Assembly: GCA_029261855.1 (NCBI GenBank)
Contig: JAJDAN010000048.1
Span: 124,001 to 188,000, forward strand
Length of the DNA: 64,000 nucleotides
Source of the DNA: Deltaproteobacteria bacterium
GTDB lineage: Bacteria; Myxococcota_A; UBA9160; UBA4427
Reading direction: 5' to 3'
The notes under the pieces were generated by a model. It saw only the letters and a list, made by a program, of their open reading frames with translations, was not told where the DNA came from and did not search any database. The first letter of the stretch is position 1, and each line of letters starts with the position of its first letter. Below, piece by piece: positions 50,066 through 58,283 of this stretch. Both the position numbers and the translations under genes were made by a program.

Positions 50066-51036
50066 GCGGTCGCCGTCTGGACCTTCGCCAGGCGAATGCC
50101 GGCCCGCACGCCGGCCCGCTGGGGTGCGCGACGCAACCCGGCGACCACCCCGGCGACGAGGCCGAGGAACAGCAGCTGCCCGATCTCGACCCCAGCGTTG
50201 AAGCTCGCGAGCCCGAGCCAGAGTTCGGGACGGAGTACGCCAGCTTGGGAAAGCGCACTCGCGAAACCGAGGCCGTGAAGGAGCCCGAAGGCGCCGATGA
50301 CGAAGGCGCCGTGGTGCCCGGGGCGACGCCCGCGTTGCAGCAGCACCGCTTCCCGGGCGAGGAAGGCGACGGACAGCGCGATGCACGCCTCGACGGGTGG
50401 AACCGGAATCTTCACCCAGCCCAGCGCGGCCAGGGACAGGGATGCGGAGTGTCCCAGCGTGAAGGCCGTCACGAGGCGCACCAGCTTCCATCCGGAAGCG
50501 AGCAGCCCGAGCGCCAGCACGAACGCCAGGTGGTCCCAGCCGAGCAGGATGTGCTCGACGCCGAGTAGCGCGTAGCTGCGCGCCGTGTCCAGGCGCGCCG
50601 GAGCCGCGGGACCGAGCGCGGACAGGGGAATCGTGACGACCCCGCCCGCGCCGTTCTGGAAGAAGCGCCGCGCTTCGCGTCCGTCCGCCCAGTGTGCGAT
50701 GACGAGGGCGCCGCTGCGGCCCCAGGGCAGGGCGATGGCGTCACCCGGGCCGAGCGCTGGCCCGCTGCAGTCGATGCGTGCGAGTAGCTCCACCCGAAGC
50801 GGCCCCCGCGCCGTCACGCCCAGGCTTTGGCTTTCGCAGCGGTCGGGTAGCTGCGGGGCGAGCCGATCCGGGTCGAATGGTTGCGTGACCGAGGCGCGCA
50901 GCTCGTAGCGTGCGTCTCCGAGCTCACGCAGCTCGACGCGAGCCAGGCCGAGGTCGTGTGCTCCCGCGTGGCCCGCGATCGCAAGCATCCACCCTGCGCA
51001 GCCGACGGCGAGCGCCGCCGCGCGTCGGAGTCTCAT
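50002..51036 (-). CDS. HupE/UreJ-family membrane protein
   Basis: A 344-residue protein. A signal peptide (1-26, ending GHAGA) is followed by a soluble periplasmic domain to about 140 and then 6-7 transmembrane helices (ALLGVEHILLGWDHLAFVLALG is the family hallmark, with conserved histidines; later FTLGHSASLSLAALGW). HupE/UreJ relatives are linked to nickel or cobalt uptake, but the second HupE_UreJ subfamily is uncharacterised. ATG 51036 overlaps the stop of the PpiC gene (ATGA). It is the last gene of a ureohydrolase-PpiC-HupE operon. Its end runs 64 bases into the convergent TPR gene. Confidence 0.85.
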   Translation of the reverse strand: MRLRRAAALAVGCAGWMLAIAGHAGAHDLGLARVELRELGDARYELRASVTQPFDPDRLAPQLPDRCESQSLGVTARGPLRVELLARIDCSGPALGPGDAIALPWGRSGALVIAHWADGREARRFFQNGAGGVVTIPLSALGPAAPARLDTARSYALLGVEHILLGWDHLAFVLALGLLASGWKLVRLVTAFTLGHSASLSLAALGWVKIPVPPVEACIALSVAFLAREAVLLQRGRRPGHHGAFVIGAFGLLHGLGFASALSQAGVLRPELWLGLASFNAGVEIGQLLFLGLVAGVVAGLRRAPQRAGVRAGIRLAKVQTATAYALGVVGLFWTLERVTGFAG

Positions 51037-51860
51037 GGCGACGACTCGACGACGTAGCGATCTCGCAGGGGCGCGAACTCGGCGTCGAAGGCCTGACGGT
51101 CGCTCCGCTCCCGCCAGGTCTGACGCAGGGCGTCCTCGAGGGCCTCGCCGGGGAGAGCTTCCGCCTTTCCCCGGTCGACGATCCGCAGCCAGTGCTGGCC
51201 GCGCGCTGACGCGTGCGGGCCACTCCAGGATCCGGGTGCGGTTGCCATGACGCGCGCGGCGAAGCCGTCGCCGAGCACGCTGGCGAGTTCTCGCTCGCTC
51301 ATGCGCTCGATTCGAGAGCCGAGCCAGAACGAGTCTCCCAGCTCGTCGGCGGGCCGCCCCTGGCGCAGCGCCGCGAGGACTGTTGCGTTCGACGTGGGCG
51401 GCGTCTCGAAGAAGACGTGCTCGAAGCTCACCCAGGCGGGTAGGCGGTAGCGTTCCGGTTCTTCTTCGAGCAGCCGGTCGAGGTCGGCGCGGCTGGGCGG
51501 CGAAGGCTCGCCCTCGAGCAGGAAGCGCATGGCCGCCGCGAGTCGCGCGCGCACGCGAGGGTCGTGCAGGTGGAGTCCGCGGGCTATCGCCTCGCGGACG
51601 AGGATCTCCTCCTCGACGAACGCGTCGACGAGACCCCGACGCTCGTGCTCGTCGAGCGCGCGGTCCAGTAGCAGCGCGCGGTTCTCGACGAGCGTCGAGA
51701 CCACCTCGGGATCGATGCGGATCCGCCGCCTCTCGGGCTCGCCGGTCCCGGCGTACAGTGCGAAGAGGGCGAGGGCAGGCATCGCGAACTGCACGAGGGG
51801 CTCGGCCAGCAGCCGTCGGCCCGGGGCCAGGCGTTGCTTGCGCGTCCTACTTGCCGTCAT
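51033..51860 (-). CDS. PpiC-type peptidyl-prolyl isomerase / SurA-like foldase
   Basis: A 275-residue protein with one N-terminal transmembrane helix (FAMPALALFALYAG, about 25-40), so the body is periplasmic. Residues 60-140 are a helical chaperone region (VEEEILVREAIARGLHLHDPRVRARLA), and 145-260 resemble a parvulin fold (YRLPAWVSFEHVFF, GDSFWLGSRIERMSERELASVLG, WSGPHASARGQHWLRIVD). Some parvulin active-site residues appear changed, so it may be a chaperone rather than an isomerase. It overlaps the ureohydrolase end by 14 bases and the HupE start by 4, indicating tight co-expression. Confidence 0.82.
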   Translation of the reverse strand: MTASRTRKQRLAPGRRLLAEPLVQFAMPALALFALYAGTGEPERRRIRIDPEVVSTLVENRALLLDRALDEHERRGLVDAFVEEEILVREAIARGLHLHDPRVRARLAAAMRFLLEGEPSPPSRADLDRLLEEEPERYRLPAWVSFEHVFFETPPTSNATVLAALRQGRPADELGDSFWLGSRIERMSERELASVLGDGFAARVMATAPGSWSGPHASARGQHWLRIVDRGKAEALPGEALEDALRQTWRERSDRQAFDAEFAPLRDRYVVESSP

Positions 51861-53172
51861 CGACGATCGTCGGGTTCAGCCAGCCGGGCTCTGTCAGCCC
51901 GTTCTTTCGCATCGCCATGCCGTTCAGGCACTGACGCAGGATCGCCTTGCTGTTGAGCATCGTGATGTAGCCGGGGTCGGCGTCGGGCTTGATCTCGACG
52001 ATCTCGACACCGATGACGTTGGTCTCGGCGCACAGCCGGCGCATCAGCGGCAGGGTCTCGCGGATGGTCAGGCCGCCGGGCTCCGGTGTCGCCGTGCCCG
52101 GGATGTAGGCCGGGTCGACCGCGTCGACGTCGAACGAGATGAAGATGTACTCGTTGCCCTGCTTGGCCTCCGCGATGACGTCCTCCATCACCGGCTGCCA
52201 ACCCCGGGCTTCGACCTCCGCCATCATGTGGTACCGGAGGCCCGCATCACGCGCCCACTTGAGGGTCTGCATGTCCGTGGAAGTCGGACCGCGCAGGCCG
52301 ACCTGGATGACGTCTTCGCCTTCGATGAGCCCGTCCTTGATCAGGGCGCGGATCGGGTTGCCGTGTGTGATGAAGTGGCCGAAGCCGACAGGCGCATAGT
52401 CGGCGTGTGCGTCGAAGTGGATGACCCCGACCTTGCCCTTGCCGTAGACATCCGTCATGGCCGCAACATCCGGATACATCAGCGAGTGGGCGCCGCCGAT
52501 GATGATCGGGATCGTGCGCTTGCCGCCTTCGATCTTCACCTCGGCGATCTCCCGGACCATCTTGCGGACCTCGGGGATCGATCGTTCCAGGTTCAGTGGC
52601 TCGATGGGTGCGTCGCCATAGTCGACGACGCTGAGCTCGTGCAACGCAGTGAGCCCGGAGTCGAGCTCCGGCATCGCGAGCGATCCCCACAGGTGGTAGA
52701 CCTCCGACTTGTGCGGGTTGCGCATCTCCGTCGGTCCCCAGGTGCGCGCGCGCATGTCGCCGACGAGTTCGGCGCCCATGATCGCGATCTCGACGTTCCC
52801 CGCCTTCAGGTCCGCAGGGGTCAGTGCAACCGGCAGATGGAAGAAGGTCGGGATCCCGATCCACGGCACGTTGCCCGAGAAGCGCTGGACGTTGATGGGG
52901 CCAGGCTCGCGCTTGTCCTGGGAGAAATCGCGGAGCTTCTTCCAGACGTCGTAGCTGGGATCGTCGGGATTCAGGTGGACGATGGGCTCTTCCCCCTTCT
53001 CGATGGGCTCGATCTCGGCGGGCGAGTCGGCGGCGCCCATCACCTGGGCGATCGCGGCCCCCGGCGCCGTCAGGGCCAGGGCCACCCCGAGAGCCATCCC
53101 CAGGGCCATCAACGGAGCCGTCGAGACAACCTGCCGAACAGAAGCGGTGCGAGCCCACGATCCAAGGGTCAT
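51847..53172 (-). CDS. Exported ureohydrolase (agmatinase/arginase superfamily)
   Basis: A 441-residue protein from ATG 53172, with GAGG ahead (an upstream ATG at 53199 is less likely). Residues 14-43 form a signal peptide (PLMALGMALGVALALTAPGAA, then IAQ). The enzyme core starts near 125. Metal ligands: H229 in GGAHS (the usual GGDHS has D instead of A), D254, H256 and D258 in HFDAHAD, and D348 and D350 in SFDVDAVDP. It should hydrolyse a guanidino compound to urea. Export is uncommon for this cytosolic family. It heads an operon with a PpiC foldase and a HupE-type protein. Confidence 0.88.
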   Translation of the reverse strand: MTLGSWARTASVRQVVSTAPLMALGMALGVALALTAPGAAIAQVMGAADSPAEIEPIEKGEEPIVHLNPDDPSYDVWKKLRDFSQDKREPGPINVQRFSGNVPWIGIPTFFHLPVALTPADLKAGNVEIAIMGAELVGDMRARTWGPTEMRNPHKSEVYHLWGSLAMPELDSGLTALHELSVVDYGDAPIEPLNLERSIPEVRKMVREIAEVKIEGGKRTIPIIIGGAHSLMYPDVAAMTDVYGKGKVGVIHFDAHADYAPVGFGHFITHGNPIRALIKDGLIEGEDVIQVGLRGPTSTDMQTLKWARDAGLRYHMMAEVEARGWQPVMEDVIAEAKQGNEYIFISFDVDAVDPAYIPGTATPEPGGLTIRETLPLMRRLCAETNVIGVEIVEIKPDADPGYITMLNSKAILRQCLNGMAMRKNGLTEPGWLNPTIVDDGK

Positions 53173-53336
53173 GCTGGTTCCTCTCTTCTCGTCAGGCATG
53201 CGCGCCGACGGTGCCGGGCTGCACTCTCACCCGTCTGCCGTGGTACCCGCGATTCGACCCCCTCACAATGGATCCCGAGGTTGGTAACCGTTGGCCACCT
53301 TCCGCGAAGCCGGCTTCGAATCTACGGTCCGGGCCG

Positions 53337-54629
53337 ATGCCGCGAAGTGCCCACCGCGCGACGTGTCTGGCGCTCCTACTGGCGGCGTTGGCCCTCGCTG
53401 CCGCCTCGGGAGCCGCGGCCACGGACCCGGCGCGGGACACCGGTGACGCCCCGCAGGAAGAGGGCGTGGATCTGGGACTGCCCGAGGACGATGAGGCGGG
53501 CAAGCTCGACTTCGACTACGGGCCGGTCGCGTCGTGGCTCGGCGCCCCCTTCGATCGCGTCCTGGGGCCGTACGACGCGCTACGCGACTATCTGCGTGAG
53601 GAGTGGAAGTTCGACTACGTCTGGTATTACAGCCCGGTCTTCCAGGCTGGGAGCCAGGGCCACCACGACACCACGGCGCACCACGAGATCAGCTTCATCG
53701 GCGACTGGACGGTCCTCGAGAACGAGAAGTGGGGGAAGTCGGGAGTTCGCTGGTGGTACCTGCATCAGTACACCTACGGAAAGACGTCGACGTCGGAGTT
53801 CGGCCGAGCGGCAGGCTCCTCGACGTTCACCAACGGCGGGCCGGGTGACAGCGGCTCGACCGACGTGCTCGGGCTGCTGTGGTACGAGCACTGGCTGATC
53901 GACGAGAGCCTGGTGCTCGTCGCCGGCAAGCTCGATGCGCGGCAGTTGATCTCACGTCTGCGATACGTGGGCGATGATCGCCAGGACTTCATGAACCACT
54001 CGTTCTTCAACAAGGTCGTGCAACCGGTTTTCGCGGTGCCCGCACTCGGCCTGTTTGCCTCCTACGAGACCGACCAGATGTGGGTCTCGCTGCTGATGAA
54101 GGACGGCGATGGCCACGAGAAGGGCATCGACTTCAAGAGCGTCGACAACGGCAACTTCCAGTACGCGGGCGAGATGGGTTTCATCACGCAACCGCAGTCC
54201 CTGGGCGAGGGGCGCTACCGCTTCTCGGTCTTCCTCAACGACAAGACCCAGGGCTTCGAGCGCAGCGGCTGGGGGGCTGCGCTCGCCTTCGACCAGGACC
54301 TCGACGATCGCTACAGCCTCTTCTTGCGGGTCTCGCGCAGTGAAGACCAGGAGCGAACGCTCAAGACGATCGCCAGCACGGGACTCATCGTGCGCGGGGT
54401 AGGGCCCTGGGCCCAGGACACCATCGGCCTGGGCGTATCCTGGGGTGACCCGTCGAAGAGCGACCCTCGCAACGAGCGCGACCAGTACAGCCTCGAGGCT
54501 TTCTGGAACATGAGAATCACCCAGCGAATCCAGTTCACCCCCGATCTGCAGTTCCTGATCCGGCCGTCGCGAGACCGCGGCAAGGACTTCGTGGCCGTGG
54601 GCGGCGGTCGCGTGTACATCCAGTTCTAG
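53337..54629 (+). CDS. OprB-like carbohydrate-selective porin
   Basis: A 430-residue outer-membrane protein from ATG 53337. TACGGT (53323-53328) ends 8 bases before the ATG and there is no ribosome-binding site. The signal peptide is RATCLALLLAALALAAASG, cleaved near AAA-TD. The barrel has many aromatic-girdle strands (KFDYVWYYSPVFQ, GVRWWYLHQYTYG, RYRFSVFLNDKTQGF), the GLLWYEHWLIDESLVLVAGKLD segment typical of OprB proteins, and ends in phenylalanine (VYIQF). It allows diffusion of sugars or similar solutes. It is divergent from the ureohydrolase operon. Confidence 0.85.
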   Translation: MPRSAHRATCLALLLAALALAAASGAAATDPARDTGDAPQEEGVDLGLPEDDEAGKLDFDYGPVASWLGAPFDRVLGPYDALRDYLREEWKFDYVWYYSPVFQAGSQGHHDTTAHHEISFIGDWTVLENEKWGKSGVRWWYLHQYTYGKTSTSEFGRAAGSSTFTNGGPGDSGSTDVLGLLWYEHWLIDESLVLVAGKLDARQLISRLRYVGDDRQDFMNHSFFNKVVQPVFAVPALGLFASYETDQMWVSLLMKDGDGHEKGIDFKSVDNGNFQYAGEMGFITQPQSLGEGRYRFSVFLNDKTQGFERSGWGAALAFDQDLDDRYSLFLRVSRSEDQERTLKTIASTGLIVRGVGPWAQDTIGLGVSWGDPSKSDPRNERDQYSLEAFWNMRITQRIQFTPDLQFLIRPSRDRGKDFVAVGGGRVYIQF

Positions 54630-54649
54630 GCCGAGTGCTCGTAACCTGA

Positions 54650-54720
54650 TGTAAATGAAGGGTTTACAACTGCGTGATTTCGCCGGATATTTAATTGACT
54701 GACTGAGTCGGTTATGTAAA
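54650..54720 (+). promoter_or_regulatory. Operator/promoter region of the TetR-linked operon
   Basis: An AT-rich block in a GC-rich genome. TGTAAA-N7-TTTACA (54650-54655 and 54663-54668) is an inverted repeat; TTTACA also serves as a -35 with GATATT (54686-54691) 17 bases on as a -10. Just after it, TGACTGACTGAGTCGGTTA (54696-54714) is a 19-base imperfect palindrome of the kind bound by TetR repressors. A third TGTAAA lies at 54715-54720. The ribosome-binding site AGGAGG (54736-54741) follows. The TetR protein encoded last in the operon is the obvious ligand. Confidence 0.7.
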
Positions 54721-54747
54721 CTCGGACTCCGAATCAGGAGGCCCGAA

Positions 54748-55380
54748 ATGCCCAAGCTCGAAATCATCGCCCGGCAGTCCGCTCATCCCCGGGGTGCACT
54801 CGGCCACATCGTTGCCCGGGTCATGGCCCTCGACACCGCCCGCGTCAACCGGCGCGTCCTCACGCACATCGAGCCGAAGCCCGGCGAACGCATCCTCGAA
54901 CTCGGCTGCGGCCATGGCCGGACCCTGCAAGCCGTCGCCGAGCGGGTCGCGCCTGACGGCCTGGCCGTGGGCATCGATCCTTCGGAGGTGATGTGCGGGG
55001 TCGCGCGGCATCGCAACCGCGCCGGGATCGCCACCGGCGCGGTCCGCGTGTCTCCGGGCTACAGCGATCACGTGCCCGAGGACAACGCGTCCTTCGACAA
55101 GGTCTTCAGCGTCCACACGCTGTACTTCTGGCCGGACCTGTCACGCGGTCTGCGCGAGATCCGACGGATCCTGAAGGAGGGCGGCGAGCTGTGGCTGGCG
55201 TTCCACTCGTCCGAAGACGCTGTGGTCGCCGCCAAGCTACCCAGCAGTGTCTATTGCCTGCGGAGCGCCGACGAAGTCACTCAGGCACTGGTCGCGGCGG
55301 GCTTCGTCGAGGCGACGGCCCCGGTCGACGCCGAGACGGGCGTCGTGATCGCCCACGGGCGGGTCCCGTCGTGTCGATGA
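54748..55380 (+). CDS. Class I SAM-dependent methyltransferase
   Basis: A 210-residue cytosolic enzyme. ILELGCGHGRTLQAVAER (motif I, about 50-67), VAPDGLAVGIDPSEVM (motif II) and DNASFDKVFSVHTLYFWPDL (motif IV) define a UbiE/MenG-like small-molecule methyltransferase, followed by LREIRRILKEGGELWLAFH. Excellent ribosome-binding site (AGGAGG). It is the first gene of a TetR-controlled operon; its stop overlaps the transporter start (ATGA). Substrate unknown. Confidence 0.88.
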   Translation: MPKLEIIARQSAHPRGALGHIVARVMALDTARVNRRVLTHIEPKPGERILELGCGHGRTLQAVAERVAPDGLAVGIDPSEVMCGVARHRNRAGIATGAVRVSPGYSDHVPEDNASFDKVFSVHTLYFWPDLSRGLREIRRILKEGGELWLAFHSSEDAVVAAKLPSSVYCLRSADEVTQALVAAGFVEATAPVDAETGVVIAHGRVPSCR

Positions 55381-56750
55381 AGAGCTCGTCGGCGACTGCT
55401 TTCGAGTCCGTGCCGCGACGGGTGCTCGTCGCCTACGCGGCGCCGGCGCTGTCGAGCTCGTTCGTCTTCACGGCGGTGAGTCTCTATCTGCTCAAGTACT
55501 CGACGGACGTGCTGCTGATCGCGCCCGCAACGGTGGGTCTGATCTTCGGGATCGCACGTTTCTGGGATGCGGTCACGGACCCGCTGATCGGGCATCTGAG
55601 CGATCGAACGCGCACCCGTTGGGGACGTCGGCGACCCTGGTTGGCGGCATCGGCAATCCCCGTGGCGGTGGCCTACTTCGCGATCTGGTCGCCGCCCGCG
55701 GCCTTCACGGGCACGGCCCTCGCGGTCTGGCTGTGCGTCGCCATCCTCCTCTTCTACGCGGCGGTGACCACCTTCAGCGTTCCCTACACCGCGCTCGGGG
55801 CCGAGCTGTCGGAGAGCTACCACGAGCGCACACGGGTCTTCGGCGCCAAGGCCGTGGCGGACCACCTCGGAATCGTCGCCGCCGCTGGATCCCTGCTGCT
55901 GATGGAACGCGCGGCAGACCCACGCTCTACCGCGGCCGAAGTGGCGGCGTTCGCCGGGTTGATCCTGGTCGGGGCGATTGCCTGGGCGGTGTTCGGGGTC
56001 CCCGAGCCGGCGGACCACCAGGGGCGGGGCGGCAGTCGAGCCCCCTACGCGAGCTTCGGCGACGTGTTCCGGAATCGCGACGCACGTCTGCTGCTGGCCG
56101 TGTTCTTCCTCGAGATGCTCGGGTACCAGAGCTTCGTGGTGCTGCTCCCGTACATGACCGAGTACATCCTCGAGAACCCCGGCTCGACCGCCTTCTACCT
56201 CTTCGGCGCCATCGCCGCGACCTTGTTGACCATCCCGCTCTGGGTCCGACTTTCTCGCCGGCTCGACAAGGCCCGGCTGTGGGGCGCTTCGCTGGCGGTC
56301 AAGACCGCCGTCTTCGCGGGGCTCGCCTTCGTGGGGGCGGGCGATTCCGTCGCGATCGCGAGTCTCACCGTCGTGTTCGGTGCCGCCACGGGGGTCGGTG
56401 CGGTGCTGGGGCCGTCCCTCAAGGCGGATGTCATCGACGTGGACGAGGCTGCCACGGGCGAGCGCAAGGAGGGCACCTTCTTTGCCGCCTGGGGGCTCGC
56501 CATCAAGATGGCGATCGGCTTCGCGATCTTGATGTCGGGCTTCGTCCTGTCCGCGACGGGCTTCCGCCCGAACGTCGCGCAGACGCCCGAGGCGCTTGGG
56601 GGCATTCGCTTCCTGGTCTCCGTACTTCCGGCGTTGTGTCACGTCGTCGCGATCGTGCTCTTGCGTCGACTGCAGATGAATGAACGAACACACCGGGAAG
56701 TCCGCCGCCGAATCGACGCGCGGCGCCCGTCGCTGGAGGGAGTGTCATGA
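55377..56750 (+). CDS. GPH-type MFS transporter (glycoside-pentoside-hexuronide:cation symporter family)
   Basis: A 457-residue protein with 12 transmembrane helices. The signature of the GPH family is clear: ARFWDAVTDPLIGHLSDRTRTRWGRRRPWL (about 64-93), then VPYTALGAELSESYHERTRV and, in the second half, KADVIDVDEAATGERKEGTFF. Members move sugars or, in this bacterial group, often lipids or drugs with cations. It is coupled on both sides by ATGA overlaps, between two methyltransferase genes. The role could be export of a methylated product or uptake of a substrate. Confidence 0.88.
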   Translation: MKSSSATAFESVPRRVLVAYAAPALSSSFVFTAVSLYLLKYSTDVLLIAPATVGLIFGIARFWDAVTDPLIGHLSDRTRTRWGRRRPWLAASAIPVAVAYFAIWSPPAAFTGTALAVWLCVAILLFYAAVTTFSVPYTALGAELSESYHERTRVFGAKAVADHLGIVAAAGSLLLMERAADPRSTAAEVAAFAGLILVGAIAWAVFGVPEPADHQGRGGSRAPYASFGDVFRNRDARLLLAVFFLEMLGYQSFVVLLPYMTEYILENPGSTAFYLFGAIAATLLTIPLWVRLSRRLDKARLWGASLAVKTAVFAGLAFVGAGDSVAIASLTVVFGAATGVGAVLGPSLKADVIDVDEAATGERKEGTFFAAWGLAIKMAIGFAILMSGFVLSATGFRPNVAQTPEALGGIRFLVSVLPALCHVVAIVLLRRLQMNERTHREVRRRIDARRPSLEGVS

Positions 56751-57445
56751 AGATCGTGAAGCGAATCGCCCTGCTGTTGATCGTTGCTGTCGCGAGCCCG
56801 GGTTGCACCGCCTTCGGGAAGCTCGACACCTGGGGCGTGGTGACGGCCGGCCGCGACGGCTGGCAACACCCCGACCAGGTGATCGAGACGCTCGAGATCG
56901 AGCTCGGCTCGCGAGTCGCCGAGATCGGGGCGGGGGACGGCTACTGGATCGCGCGGCTATCCCAGGCAGTCGGCCCGCAAGGGCGGGTCTACGCCGTCGA
57001 GGTCGAGGACGACAAGATCGAGGCGCTCGAGCGGAGAGTCGCCGACGAGGAACTCTCGAACGTGGTCGTCGTGCGAGGCGGCTACGACGACCCGAATCTC
57101 CCCGACGGAGAAATCGATCTGGCGATGACCTGCCTGACCTATCACCACATCGAGAAACGTCCCGCCTACTTCGCACGCCTGCGCGTCGACCTCGCTCCCG
57201 GTGCGCGTGTCGCGCACCTCGACGATCGACACGACGCCCCGCCCCCGTTCCGTTGGCTCCAGGGGAACGGGCACTGGAGCGTGCCGGAAGAGCTGCACGC
57301 CGAGATGGAGGAGGCCGGCTACCGTCGCACCGGTGCCTACGACTTCCTTCCGATCCAGAGTTTCCAGGTGTTCGTCCTGAAGGAAGCGTCACAGGAGCCG
57401 GCAGAGAGAGTGGAGCTGTCCAACCGCGAGGAGCCCAGGCCCTGA
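56747..57445 (+). CDS. Predicted lipoprotein with a SAM-methyltransferase fold
   Basis: A 232-residue protein. A signal sequence (KIVKRIALLLIVAVASPGC) ends in a lipobox, so C20 should be lipidated. The rest is a class I methyltransferase: SRVAEIGAGDGYWIARLSQA (motif I), GPQGRVYAVEVEDDKIEAL (motif II), DLAMTCLTYHHIEKRPAYFA (motif IV). It resembles a family of lipoprotein-tagged methyltransferases in proteobacteria. SAM is not known to be abundant outside the cytoplasm, so either the fold has a new role or the signal is not used as such. Coupled to the upstream transporter (ATGA) and to tetR (TGATG). Confidence 0.82.
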   Translation: MKIVKRIALLLIVAVASPGCTAFGKLDTWGVVTAGRDGWQHPDQVIETLEIELGSRVAEIGAGDGYWIARLSQAVGPQGRVYAVEVEDDKIEALERRVADEELSNVVVVRGGYDDPNLPDGEIDLAMTCLTYHHIEKRPAYFARLRVDLAPGARVAHLDDRHDAPPPFRWLQGNGHWSVPEELHAEMEEAGYRRTGAYDFLPIQSFQVFVLKEASQEPAERVELSNREEPRP

Positions 57446-58143
57446 TGGCCAGGAAGATCCCCGAAGGTCGCTTCGACCGACTGGTCGATGCCGCGACCGA
57501 AGTCTTCATCGCGCGAGGCTACCGGCTGACGCAGATGTCCGACGTCGCCGAGGCGGTCGGGGTCGCGAAGGGGACCCTGTACGGCTACGTCGAGGGCAAG
57601 GACGCGCTGTTCGCGCTGTGCCTGCGCTACGCGGATCACGGCGAGTCCATCGAGGTGCCGCCGTTGCTTCCGCTCCCGAACCCGGCTCCCGGTGAGCTGG
57701 GCGGCTGGGTGAAGGATCGACTGGCCCGCGAGGCGCTGCCCCCGGCGCTGGCCGAGGCCCTCGCGCGGGACCGGACGGAAGACCCCCGCGGCGAGCTCGA
57801 GGACATCGTCCGCCAGTACTACCGGCTACAGGAGAGCAACCACCGGGCCATCAAGCTGATCGATCGTTGCAACGACCATCCCGAACTCTTCGAGATCTGG
57901 CAGCACGCCGGGCGGGAAGCCGGGCGCGCTGCGCTCGTCCGCTACCTGGACAGCCGCATCGCGGCGGGCCAGCTGCGATCCGTGTCGAGTACGAGGCTTG
58001 CGGCCCGCATGGTGATCGAGATCATTGCCACCTGGGCAGTTCACATCAACTGGGATCGGTCGCCGGAGGCCTTCGATCCCGACGAAGCGCGGGAAAACGC
58101 CGTCGACTTCATCGTGACCGCGTTGACCCAGAGCGGAGCCTGA
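57445..58143 (+). CDS. TetR-family transcriptional regulator
   Basis: A 232-residue repressor. The N-terminal helix-turn-helix (residues 10-55: RLVDAATEVFIARGYRLTQMSDVAEAVGVAKGTLYGYVEGK) is typical; the remainder is an all-helical ligand domain with the conserved hydrophobic pocket pattern. ATG 57445 shares one base with the preceding stop (TGATG). As the last gene of the operon it would repress its own promoter through the 19-base palindrome at 54696-54714 until an inducer, probably a transporter or methyltransferase substrate, is bound. Confidence 0.92.
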   Translation: MARKIPEGRFDRLVDAATEVFIARGYRLTQMSDVAEAVGVAKGTLYGYVEGKDALFALCLRYADHGESIEVPPLLPLPNPAPGELGGWVKDRLAREALPPALAEALARDRTEDPRGELEDIVRQYYRLQESNHRAIKLIDRCNDHPELFEIWQHAGREAGRAALVRYLDSRIAAGQLRSVSSTRLAARMVIEIIATWAVHINWDRSPEAFDPDEARENAVDFIVTALTQSGA

Positions 58144-58283
58144 AGGCAGGCCCAGGTAGGTCGAGGCAGGCAAAGGCACGTGAAGGAGAACCGCGAGAGG
58201 CGATCACTCCCCCCCCGCTTGGAGCGGCCGTGCCGGGTGTGCAATCCTCCCGGCCGACTGTCTGTCCGTTTGGGGGGTGTTTC

